From: CALGFI01 sp036374435
Lineage (GTDB): Bacteria > Actinomycetota > UBA4738 > HRBIN12
Assembly (NCBI GenBank): GCA_036374435.1
Contig: DASUTU010000033.1
Span: 1-33,518, forward strand
Direction of reading: 5' to 3'
DNA length: 33,518 nt
Every line of letters begins with the position of its first letter. Position 1 is the first letter of the stretch. Below, piece by piece: positions 22,224 to 33,518 of the stretch. A program made the position numbers and the translations under genes. Below the pieces are notes generated by a model that saw nothing but the letters and a program-made list of their open reading frames with translations, ran no database searches and was not told where the DNA came from.

Positions 22224-24278
22224 TCAGCTGAACGCGACGCGCAGGACCACGACGTCCCGGTCCCCGGCGTTCACGGCGCCTTCGAATGCCCCACCCGTGG
22301 TCCCCACCAGGTACACGGCGGAGGGTTCGGCCGCGGCCCCGTAGACCTGGTCGAACCGTTCGGTGCCGAACTGCCGGGTCCACATCTGCGTCCCGTTCGG
22401 CAGGTATTTTCGAACGAACCCATCCCAGATGCCGAGGTGTTCGCCGTCGGGGAGCTCCCCGCTCGCCGACCCGGCCACGTATACCCCTTTGCCCGTCGCC
22501 GTGAGCGCGCCGGCCAGGTCGTCGTCGACGGAGCCGAACTGCCGGAACCACAACGGGTCCCCGGCAGGGTCGAGCTTGGCGACGAAGGCGTCCAGGCCAC
22601 CCGCCGGAGCCTGCTCGGGCAACGTCCCTCCGGTCGAACCCGCCACGAAGACGCCGTTCGCCCGGGCGACGACCGCCTCCACCCGGTCCGCGCCGCCGGT
22701 CCCGAGCTGCCGCCGCCACAGCCGCCTCCCCGCGGTGTCGTACGCGGCCACGAACCCGTCGCTCTCGCCACCGCGGTACGGGCCGGCGAGCCGGCCCGTC
22801 GTCCACCCCACCACGTGCACGGTCCCCGCGCGCAGGAAGAGCCCGCGCACCTCCTCGGCACCGCGCGTGCCCAACTGCTCGATCCAGAGCGGCTCGCCGT
22901 TGTGGTCCAGACGAGCCAAGAACGCGTCGAACCCTCGTTCGCGCCGGTCCCCGAGCTTGCCGTTGGTGGTGCCGGCGAGGTAGATGCCACCCCCGCCGAT
23001 CGCGACGGCCGTCGCGCGATCGTCCCGCGCCGTGCCGATCTGCCGGATCCACTCCCGCCGGCCGCGCTCGTCGAACCGTGCCACGAACACGTCCTGCCCG
23101 CCGAGCGGCCGCTCCTTCGTCAGGCGCCCTTCCGTGTACCCGACGACCGTCACCCCTCGGGCGTCCGCGGCGATCGCCAGCACCTCCTCCTTGCCGGAGG
23201 ACCCGAACTGCCGGGTCCACACGGCGTTGCCCCGACGGTCGTACAGGCGGACGAACGCGTCGTAGCGGCGACGGTAGGTCTGTCCTTCGAGCGCGAAGTT
23301 CGTGAAGCCGGCCACGTACAGGCCGTCGTCGGACATCGCGCTCGCCCACGCCAGGTCGTACCGCTGCGTCCCGAACTGCCGGATCCAGTCGACCCGGCCC
23401 GTCGCGTCCACGGCGCGACACCGCACCTTCGCTCGGAGACAATCGGCCACCAGCTGGTCCAGCCGCGACTGCTGCCAGGTGTTCCAGAAGTCGGAGTGGA
23501 ACGTCCAGTACGGACCGCTGGACAGCTCGATGGCCACGCTCCCGTCGGGGTTCAGCGGGTTCATGATGCCCAGGTGCACCCGCTGGGACAGCCGGGGGAG
23601 CACGACCCGGTACCCCGGCGGGCAGTTGCCGCCGACGTTCGGGTACCGAACCGTGTCGGGGGTCAGGCCCTTGCCGCTCCAGCAGCTCGGCATCTCGACG
23701 ATCGCGATCACGCCGTCGACGAATGCGTGCTCCTCGGCCCATGGCGTGCAGTCGTAGGGGATCTTCGAGCGCGGCGTCTTCACCTCCTTGGTCTCGCCGC
23801 AGAACCAGCGGACGTTGGGATTCGCCTCCGGCGACGTGGCCGTCCGGTCGCCGCCGATCATCTGCAGCCCCGCCGGGATGGTCTGGACGTTCGCGTTCGG
23901 CGAGCCCAGGTAGTAGATCCGCATGACGGGCGGACGGATCGGCTGGCCGTTCAGATACACCGTCGGGCTCCAGTAGCCGGCGGTGTCGCTGGGGATCCGG
24001 CAGGTCGTGTCGCCGGCCAGCATCGATTCCTTCGTCGAGAACGCGTTGACCGTCGTGTTGCCGAAGAAGTCGTGCGAATGCGACGCGCCCGGTTGCCGAG
24101 GCGCCACGATGGGATCGTCGGACAACGTGTGCGAATACGGGCAGCGGATCACGAACTGCCCGAACGCCAGCTCGCCCCGAGCGGGGGCGCCGAGCAGGGG
24201 GATCGCGACGAGCACCGCCAGAACGAGGGCGGGGGCGCGTGTCAGCCGAGCGCGGCTCCGGCGGGCTGGGTTCCGCAT
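22224..24278 (-). CDS. Secreted DUF1996 protein fused to a seven-repeat beta-propeller
   Basis: A 684-residue exported protein. A signal peptide (LTRAPALVLAVLVAIPLLGA) is followed by a DUF1996 domain to about residue 285 (FVIRCPYSHTLSDDPIVAP, ASHSHDFFGNTTVNAFST, PSCWSGKGLTPDTVRYPN, HLGIMNPLNPDG). Its conserved histidines and cysteines are in place. From about residue 300 to the end there are seven repeats of about 52 residues, each opening W-x-(R/E)-Q-(F/I/L)-G and containing a (V/L)xAG or VVGxT strand and a DxF(V/L)xxxD strand. These are SBBP-type propeller blades. DUF1996 is best known from fungi and actinobacteria and has no agreed activity. ATG 24276-24278 is chosen as the start that gives a clean signal peptide. 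The ribosome site is weak. Confidence 0.85.
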   Translation of the reverse strand: MRNPARRSRARLTRAPALVLAVLVAIPLLGAPARGELAFGQFVIRCPYSHTLSDDPIVAPRQPGASHSHDFFGNTTVNAFSTKESMLAGDTTCRIPSDTAGYWSPTVYLNGQPIRPPVMRIYYLGSPNANVQTIPAGLQMIGGDRTATSPEANPNVRWFCGETKEVKTPRSKIPYDCTPWAEEHAFVDGVIAIVEMPSCWSGKGLTPDTVRYPNVGGNCPPGYRVVLPRLSQRVHLGIMNPLNPDGSVAIELSSGPYWTFHSDFWNTWQQSRLDQLVADCLRAKVRCRAVDATGRVDWIRQFGTQRYDLAWASAMSDDGLYVAGFTNFALEGQTYRRRYDAFVRLYDRRGNAVWTRQFGSSGKEEVLAIAADARGVTVVGYTEGRLTKERPLGGQDVFVARFDERGRREWIRQIGTARDDRATAVAIGGGGIYLAGTTNGKLGDRRERGFDAFLARLDHNGEPLWIEQLGTRGAEEVRGLFLRAGTVHVVGWTTGRLAGPYRGGESDGFVAAYDTAGRRLWRRQLGTGGADRVEAVVARANGVFVAGSTGGTLPEQAPAGGLDAFVAKLDPAGDPLWFRQFGSVDDDLAGALTATGKGVYVAGSASGELPDGEHLGIWDGFVRKYLPNGTQMWTRQFGTERFDQVYGAAAEPSAVYLVGTTGGAFEGAVNAGDRDVVVLRVAFS

Positions 24279-24463
24279 GCCCCCGTTGTGTACCACAACG
24301 CAACCCCGGCGATGGCGCAGGGCCCACCCGAGCCGGCCCCCCCTCCGGCCGCTCGAGGAACTCGAGCCAGTCCCCGACCTCCATGACCAGGTCGGCCTCG
24401 ACCACCTCCGTGGTCGGGCGGGTGCCCGTTCCGGGCCACGACCGTGATGCGGTAGGTCTCCAT
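24279..24463 (-). pseudogene. Possible small gene with a frame break
   Basis: ATG 24461-24463, preceded by GGAAGG, opens METYRITVVARNG. If one G is removed from the run 24425-24427 it goes on TRPTTEVVEADLVMEVGDWL and EFLERPEGG, which looks like a compact protein. The proper end is not clear and may lie in yet another frame before the DUF1996 gene. The rest of 24464-24556 shows nothing I can name. I do not recognise a family. Confidence 0.3.
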
Positions 24464-24556
24464 GGTCGCTGCCTTCCGGGGACCTTCGGCATGGCGGCCG
24501 CCTCGGCACACGCCCGATGGTCCCGGCCTGGACGGGCCGAACGGCCCTGAGCCCTC

Positions 24557-25243
24557 CTACCCGCGGTCGGTCAAGCCGTAGCCGACCCCTCGGACGGTCT
24601 CGATCATCCGCCCGTGCTCCTGGCCGAGCTTGGCGCGCAGCCGCCGGACGTGGACGTCCACCGTCCGCATCCCGCCGTAGTAGTCGTAGCCCCACACGCC
24701 GCGCAGGATCGCCTCCCGCGTGTGGATCCTCCCCGGTCGCGAGGCCAGGAACCGCAACAGCTCGTACTCCATGTACGTCAACTTCAGCGGACGCCCGTCC
24801 ACGCTGGCGCGGTAGCTGCCCGGGTCCATCTCCAGGCGCCCGATCCGGAGCATGTCGGCGGAGCCCTCTCCCGCGGCCCGCCGCAGGCGGCGAAGGCGCG
24901 CGTCCAGCTCGGGCGCCGCGTACGGCGACCGGACGAAATCGTCGAACAGCCCTCCGTGACGGTCCAGCGCGCCGAGGTCGGGGGGCTCGACCACCCACAG
25001 GATGGGGAGGGCCTCCGAGGTCCGGCGAAGCTCCTCGGACGCCCGAACACACGCCACCAAGGCCCCCGTGATCGCGAGCACCGCGAGCGAAGCGGGCGCC
25101 CGGTCCGGCACCCGGTCCAGCCGGAACGGGACGACCTCGTAGCGAAGGGCGCGCAGGTCCGCCTCGAGCGCCCCGGCCGCCGACGCCACGCCGGCGCCGA
25201 CGAGCGCCACCGGACGGTCGTCGGTCTCCGCCACGTCGTTCAT
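24557..25243 (-). CDS. glnR: OmpR-type regulator with degenerate receiver, GlnR-like
   Basis: A 228-residue regulator. The N-terminal receiver-like domain (1-125) lacks the phosphorylation aspartate (the strand reads ASLAVLAITGAL), the acidic pocket and the lysine, as in actinobacterial GlnR. The winged-helix output domain (130-228) is strong: RPLKLTYMEYELLRFLASRP, then WGYDYYGGMRTVDVHVRRLR and RMIETVRGVGYGL. GlnR is the nitrogen regulator of actinobacteria and acts without phosphorylation. It lies 36 bases downstream of glnA on the same strand. GlnR-type boxes occur in front of glnA, gltB and amtB, which fits this identity. The exact orthology is inferred from context. Confidence 0.75.
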   Translation of the reverse strand: MNDVAETDDRPVALVGAGVASAAGALEADLRALRYEVVPFRLDRVPDRAPASLAVLAITGALVACVRASEELRRTSEALPILWVVEPPDLGALDRHGGLFDDFVRSPYAAPELDARLRRLRRAAGEGSADMLRIGRLEMDPGSYRASVDGRPLKLTYMEYELLRFLASRPGRIHTREAILRGVWGYDYYGGMRTVDVHVRRLRAKLGQEHGRMIETVRGVGYGLTDRG

Positions 25244-25279
25244 CCCGGCTTCACCATCTGGGCCGAACCCATCACGGCT

Positions 25280-26605
25280 TCACAACCTCGGCAGGTACCG
25301 CTCGATCTCGAGCGCCGTGACGTGCCGTTTGTGTTCGGCCCACTCGGCCACCTTGTTCGCCAGGAACCACTCGAAGAGGTGGTCGCCCAGCACTCCACGG
25401 ACCAGCTCGCTGTGCCGCATGGCGTCCAGCGCCTCGGGCAACGTGTCCGGCAGCGGCGTGAGCCCCACGTCGGCGCCGGCCGCCGCCGCCTCGATGTGGT
25501 TCGCGAGCGCTTCGGGAGGCAGCTCGAGCTCTCCTCGGATCCCCTCGACCCCGGCGGCCAGGATCACCGCGAGCATCAGGTACGGGTTGCAGCCCGGGTC
25601 GGGCGCCCGGTACTCGACCCGGCACGAGCTCTCCTTGCCTCGTTTGGCCAGCGGCACGCGCGCCAGCGTGGCCCGGGTCCTCGTTCCCCACGACACGTGC
25701 GTGGGCGCCTCGAACCCGGGCACCAACCGCTTGTAGGAGTTCACCCACTGGTTGGTGATGGCCGTCATCTCGCGGGCGTGCGTCAGGAGCCCGGCCAGGA
25801 ACATGCGCCCGACCTTCGACAGGTAGTACTCGTCGGTGGGGTCGAAGAACGCATTGCGTTCACCCTCGTACAGCGACAGATGGGCGTGGAGGCCCGAACC
25901 CTGCACCCCTTCGATCGGCTTCGGCATGAACGTCGCGTAGGAGCCGAGCTCGCGCGCCACCTCCTTCACCACCAGGCGGAAGCTCATCAACGAGTCGGCG
26001 ATCGTCAGCGCGTCGGCGTGCCGCAGGTCGACACCGTGTTGGGACATCGCGTCTTCGTGATGCGAGTCCTTCACCGGGATGCCGAGCGCCTCGAGGTAGA
26101 TCAACACGCCGCGGCGCAGGTCGTTCGCGGAGTCGAGCGGGGTGAGGTCGAAGTACGACCCGCTGTCGATCGGGGTCGGGTCGTCCGGGCCGGCGAGGAG
26201 GAAGAAGTCGAGCTCCGCGCCCACGTACGGGGTGAACCCGAGCTCGCGGACCCGGTCCATGGAGCGTTTGAGCACGCGCCGCGGATCACCCTCGAACGGC
26301 TCCCCGTCCGCGGTCAAGATGTCGCAGAACATCCGCGCCACGCCGGCCTTCTCCGGCCGCCAGGGCAACGAGTTGAAGGTGCGGGGGACTGGCATGGCGA
26401 TCATGTCCGCCTCGTCCGCGCGCGAGAACCCCTCGATGGAGGCCCCGTCGAAGGAGGCGCCCTCCGAGAGCGCCTCGGGAAGCTCCTCCACCGGGATGGC
26501 GAACGCCTTGAGCTGACCCAGCACGTCGCTGAACCAGAGCTGGACGAACCGGATGTCCCGCTCCTCCGCCTGTTTGAGGACGAAGTCCCTCTCGGCCTCG
26601 ATCAT
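25280..26605 (-). CDS. glnA: Glutamine synthetase, type I-alpha
   Basis: A 441-residue glutamine synthetase (glutamate + NH3 + ATP to glutamine). Landmarks are FDGASIEGFSRADEADM, EDAMSQHGVDLRHADAL (the SxxGxxEVD-type region, here degenerate), FMPKPIEGVQGSGLHAHLSL, NSYKRLVPGFEAP and CRVEYRAPDPGCNPYLM. The length and the absence of the NLYDLPP adenylylation segment (ELELPPEALANHIEAA instead) place it in the shorter I-alpha type, which is not controlled by adenylylation. ATG 26603-26605 follows GGAGGAGG. It heads an operon with the GlnR-like gene and has a GlnR-type box upstream at 26688-26703. Confidence 0.93.
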   Translation of the reverse strand: MIEAERDFVLKQAEERDIRFVQLWFSDVLGQLKAFAIPVEELPEALSEGASFDGASIEGFSRADEADMIAMPVPRTFNSLPWRPEKAGVARMFCDILTADGEPFEGDPRRVLKRSMDRVRELGFTPYVGAELDFFLLAGPDDPTPIDSGSYFDLTPLDSANDLRRGVLIYLEALGIPVKDSHHEDAMSQHGVDLRHADALTIADSLMSFRLVVKEVARELGSYATFMPKPIEGVQGSGLHAHLSLYEGERNAFFDPTDEYYLSKVGRMFLAGLLTHAREMTAITNQWVNSYKRLVPGFEAPTHVSWGTRTRATLARVPLAKRGKESSCRVEYRAPDPGCNPYLMLAVILAAGVEGIRGELELPPEALANHIEAAAAGADVGLTPLPDTLPEALDAMRHSELVRGVLGDHLFEWFLANKVAEWAEHKRHVTALEIERYLPRL

Positions 26606-26687
26606 CCGACCTCCTCCTACGTGGGCCCCTCCCACCCCGCCGCGCCGGGGCTCCCCCGCAGGGTAGGGCCTGGCGGCCGCGGCGTTG

Positions 26688-26703
26688 GTTTCCAATCGGT
26701 TAC
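26688..26703 (-). promoter_or_regulatory. GlnR-type box in front of glnA
   Basis: On the minus strand this reads GTAAC-CGATTG-GAAAC, an exact match to the GlnR consensus GTnAC-n6-GAAAC. Upstream at the same period stand GACAT and GAAAC. A TACCCT (26660-26665) that could be the -10 lies 22 bases downstream, so the box is near -35, a place for activation. Transcription would begin about 50 bases before the glnA ATG. Confidence 0.65.
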
Positions 26704-26737
26704 GGATCGATGTCTGCGCCGTTTCCAGGCGACGGGG

Positions 26738-26784
26738 TTCGAGCGGAGGAAGCGAGCGCGCACGCGCGAGCGGGAGTCCCCGAG
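26738..26784 (+). repeat. Dispersed repeat, copy 2
   Basis: A 47-bp copy of the repeat found at 19506-19550 and 29327-29369, with the shared core and the trailing CCCGAG. It lies in the glnA-gltB intergenic region between the two GlnR-type boxes. The 252-base gap (26606-26857) thus holds two operator regions, this repeat and the gltB -10. Confidence 0.6.
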
Positions 26785-26806
26785 CAAGGATTCGTGACTC
26801 CGACAC

Positions 26807-26833
26807 TTCACCGAGTCGAAACCGGCTCGTAAC
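26807..26833 (+). promoter_or_regulatory. GlnR-type box cluster in front of gltB
   Basis: TTCAC (26807-26811), GAAAC (26818-26822) and GTAAC (26829-26833) are each six bases apart, the a-n6-b-n6-a pattern of GlnR operators. Only the first base of TTCAC deviates from GTnAC, and GACTC (26796-26800) lies at the next b position. The array ends 10 bases before the probable gltB -10 box, so it covers the -35 region. Confidence 0.65.
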
Positions 26834-26843
26834 CCGGCGTCCC

Positions 26844-26849
26844 TAGCGT
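26844..26849 (+). promoter_or_regulatory. -10 element of a probable leaderless gltB promoter
   Basis: TAGCGT lies eight bases before ATG 26858, so transcription should begin at or beside the start codon. No Shine-Dalgarno precedes the ATG. The -35 region is taken up by the GlnR-type half-sites, as in activator-dependent promoters. Confidence 0.5.
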
Positions 26850-26857
26850 CGGCCATC

Positions 26858-31408
<4,551 letters not shown>

Positions 31409-31454
31409 CAGGACCCCATACGGAAACCGTCGCAAACGGGGGAAAGGGGGCGCG

Positions 31455-32822
31455 ATGGATACCGGCGACACCGCATGGGTGCTCACGTCGGCGGCGCTCG
31501 TGCTGTTCATGGTGCCGGGGCTCGCTCTGTTCTACGGCGGGCTGGTGCGGTCGAAGAACGTGATCGGCACGATGATGCACGGCATCGCGGCGATCGGGCT
31601 CGTCTCGATCCTGTGGGTGCTGGTCGGCTACACGATCGCGTTCGGCCCGGATCTCGGGCGGCTGATGGGCGGGTTCGACCACCTCGGCTTCGCCGGCGTC
31701 GGCGCCGAGCCGGCCGCCATCGCGCCGACGATCCCGCACACGGCGTTCGCGACCTTCCAGATGATGTTCGCGATCATCACGCCGGCGTTGATCGCCGGCG
31801 CGTTCGCCGAGCGCATCAAGTTCGGCGGCTACCTCCTGTTCATCGGGATCTGGTCGCTCGTGGTCTACGCGCCGCTGGCGCACTGGGTGTGGGGCGGCGG
31901 GTTCCTCGGCGCCGGCGGCGTGGGGGCGATCGACTTCGCCGGCGGCACGGTGGTGCACATCAGTGCCGGGGCGTCGGCGCTGGCGGCCGCCATCTACGTC
32001 GGCCGCCGCAGCGGCTACCCGAGCGGCGTCTTCGTCCCGCACAACGTGCCGATGGTCATCCTCGGCGCCGCGATCCTGTGGTTCGGCTGGTTCGGCTTCA
32101 ACGCCGGAAGCGCGCTCGGGGCCAACGGGCTGGCCTCCTCGGCGTTCGTGGCCACCCAGCTCGGGGCCGCCGCGGCGATGATCGGCTGGGCCGTGCCCGA
32201 ACGCCTCAAACACGGCAAGGCCACGGGCGTCGGCGCCGCCACCGGCCTGGTCGCCGGGCTCGTCGCGATCACGCCGGCCGCGGGGTTCGTCACGCCGCTC
32301 GCGGCGATCGCGATCGGGTTGGCCGCCGGCATGGTCTGCTTCCTGGCGGTCGAGCTGAAGCCGCGCCTGGGCTACGACGACTCGCTCGACGTGGTCGGCG
32401 TGCACCTCGTGGGCGGCATCGTGGGGGCGCTCCTGACCGGCGTGTTCGCCAGCCTGGCCATCAACGGGGCCGGCGCGGACGGCAGCCTGGCGCAGGTCGG
32501 GCGGCAGGCCGCCGCGGTGGGCATCACGATCGCCTTCGCGTTCGCGGCGACGATGGTGATCCTGCGCGTGGTGGACTGGGTCGCCGGGTTCCGGGTGACC
32601 GAGGAGGACGAGGAGTCCGGCGTGGACCTGGTCGAACACGGCGAGCTCGCGTACCTGTTCCGCGAGCGCGACCGGACGCCCGGACGGGCCCCGGCCGATC
32701 TCGGCGAGGCCGAGCTCGGCGCGTTGCGCGAGCAGCTCGTGCTCGAGGCCGCGGCCCGGGTGCTGGACTCGATCAAGTCGGAGTCGGAGACCGAACGCGA
32801 GGAGACGCGTTCGGAGACCTAA
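31455..32822 (+). CDS. amtB: Ammonium transporter
   Basis: A 455-residue ammonium channel with the usual eleven hydrophobic segments. It opens WVLTSAALVLFMVPGLALFY, then GGLVRSKNVIGTMM. The two pore histidines are in GGTVVHISAGASALAAA and DVVGVHLVGGIVGALL. After the last helix an unusually long cytoplasmic tail of about 65 residues is acidic and helical (LGEAELGALREQLVLEAAAR, then ESETEREETRSET). The start is ATG 31455, preceded by GGGGGAAAGGGGG; the frame is open upstream but that stretch is the gltB end. No glnK follows, unlike most amtB genes. Its TAA overlaps the convergent PEP carboxylase stop. Confidence 0.94.
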   Translation: MDTGDTAWVLTSAALVLFMVPGLALFYGGLVRSKNVIGTMMHGIAAIGLVSILWVLVGYTIAFGPDLGRLMGGFDHLGFAGVGAEPAAIAPTIPHTAFATFQMMFAIITPALIAGAFAERIKFGGYLLFIGIWSLVVYAPLAHWVWGGGFLGAGGVGAIDFAGGTVVHISAGASALAAAIYVGRRSGYPSGVFVPHNVPMVILGAAILWFGWFGFNAGSALGANGLASSAFVATQLGAAAAMIGWAVPERLKHGKATGVGAATGLVAGLVAITPAAGFVTPLAAIAIGLAAGMVCFLAVELKPRLGYDDSLDVVGVHLVGGIVGALLTGVFASLAINGAGADGSLAQVGRQAAAVGITIAFAFAATMVILRVVDWVAGFRVTEEDEESGVDLVEHGELAYLFRERDRTPGRAPADLGEAELGALREQLVLEAAARVLDSIKSESETEREETRSET

Positions 32823-33517
32823 CCGGTGCTCTGCAGGCCGGCCGCGACGCCGCTCACCGTGATGGCGACGACGCGGCCGGCCTGCTCGTCCCCGGCGCGA
32901 GCCTCCCGCAGGAACCGCGCCTGGAGGAACGAGAGCGCATCGACGTAGGGGTTTCGGAGCTCGATCCCCCGGCGCCGCACGGGTCGGTGCGCCAGGGGCG
33001 CGTCCACTTCGGCGACGCGCAACACCAGATCCAGCGTCCGGTCGAACTCGTCCAGGACGTCGAGCGCGATCGAGTCGTCGCCGGCGGCCTCGAGCGTGGA
33101 CTGGGCCACCACCCGGTCGGCCTTGGCCAGCGACATCTGGACGTTCTCCAGGAACGAGGAGAAGAACGGCCACCGCCGGTTCATGTCCCGCAGGCGCCGG
33201 AGGCCGCCGGGGCCGCGGGCGACCTCCTCGAACGCCGTCCCCACGCCGTACCAGCCGGGCAGCGCCACCCGGGACTGCCCCCACGCGAACACCCAGGGGA
33301 TGGCTCGAACGTCCTCCAGGTCCCGGGTGGCCGGCCGTCGGGCCGGGCGGGAGCCGATCGGCAGCCCTTCGATCTCGCGCATCGGCGTGGCGTTGTCGAA
33401 GAACGGGACGAATCCGGGGCGTTCGATCAGCGAACGCCACTTGCGCTCGGAGACGTCGGCCATCTGCTGCGCGAGCGGGCCGAAGGTGCGCCAGCACCGC
33501 TCGCCCTCCGCTCGATG
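32819..33517 (-). CDS. ppc: Phosphoenolpyruvate carboxylase, C-terminal part (5' end off the window)
   Basis: The last 232 codons of PEP carboxylase, which makes oxaloacetate from PEP and bicarbonate. Landmarks are PFFDNATPMREIEGLPIGSR (the catalytic-domain segment with the conserved REIE), ARRPATRDLEDVRAIPWVFA with WGQSRVALPGWYGVG, and LRNPYVDALSFLQA. The end reads ITVSGVAAGLQSTG, close to the usual QNTG terminus needed for activity. Upstream codons up to the right edge (AEGERCWRTFGPLAQQMADV) continue the frame. It converges on amtB with overlapping stop codons (CTAA). Its oxaloacetate would feed 2-oxoglutarate and aspartate for nitrogen assimilation. Confidence 0.95.
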   Translation of the reverse strand, partial: HRAEGERCWRTFGPLAQQMADVSERKWRSLIERPGFVPFFDNATPMREIEGLPIGSRPARRPATRDLEDVRAIPWVFAWGQSRVALPGWYGVGTAFEEVARGPGGLRRLRDMNRRWPFFSSFLENVQMSLAKADRVVAQSTLEAAGDDSIALDVLDEFDRTLDLVLRVAEVDAPLAHRPVRRRGIELRNPYVDALSFLQARFLREARAGDEQAGRVVAITVSGVAAGLQSTG

Positions 33518-33518
33518 C

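Overview
The window is GC-rich and densely coded on both strands. Its content points to an actinobacterium (Actinomycetota): an OmpR-type regulator resembling GlnR beside glnA, GlnR-like operator boxes, mycothiol-type arsenate reductases, a sigma factor with a SnoaL-like tail, a phage-holin/DUF3618 pair, and genes with -10 boxes placed for leaderless mRNAs. No rRNA, tRNA, CRISPR array, integrase or transposase was seen. The lineage within the phylum cannot be fixed from the sequence.

Left part (1-9300). The last codons of a class III nucleotide cyclase enter at the left edge. A leftward aromatic-catabolism operon follows: aldehyde dehydrogenase, protocatechuate 3,4-dioxygenase beta subunit (pcaH) and a decayed alpha subunit (pcaG). 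A divergent IclR regulator faces it, with a palindromic operator between. Then come a holin/DUF3618 membrane pair, a small secreted membrane protein, an ArsR-SRPBCC regulator pair, a small phage-type protein with a perfect Shine-Dalgarno, a Tat-exported phosphoesterase, a VOC protein and a DoxX-like membrane protein.

Middle part (9300-19500). It holds a secreted 5'-nucleotidase with a strong hairpin terminator, a SigG/SigJ-like sigma factor, a cupin reading in frame into a berberine-bridge-type flavin oxidase, an HD-GYP membrane protein split by a frameshift, an MBL-fold hydrolase, an arsenate-reductase operon (ArsR-ArsC fusion plus ArsC), a flavodoxin, an Fpg/MutM glycosylase and a probable decayed lipoprotein.

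Right part (19500-33518). It holds a HAD phosphatase with ribokinase, a VWA gene broken by two frameshifts and one nonsense codon, a DUF1996 protein fused to a seven-repeat beta-propeller, and a nitrogen-assimilation block. That block has a GlnR-like regulator and glnA leftward, gltB and amtB rightward, and the end of PEP carboxylase. GlnR-type half-sites (GTnAC-n6-GAAAC) lie in front of glnA, gltB and amtB, so ammonium uptake, glutamine synthesis and glutamate synthesis look like one local regulon, possibly run by the adjacent regulator. PEP carboxylase would supply carbon skeletons.

Notable oddities: frame lesions concentrated in a few genes (pcaG, VWA, 19057-19494) while more than 20 kb of neighbouring coding sequence is clean; a 43-47 bp dispersed repeat in three copies, one inside gltB; an in-frame cupin-oxidase continuum; and an MBL gene whose best-placed ribosome site precedes ATA rather than a normal start codon.
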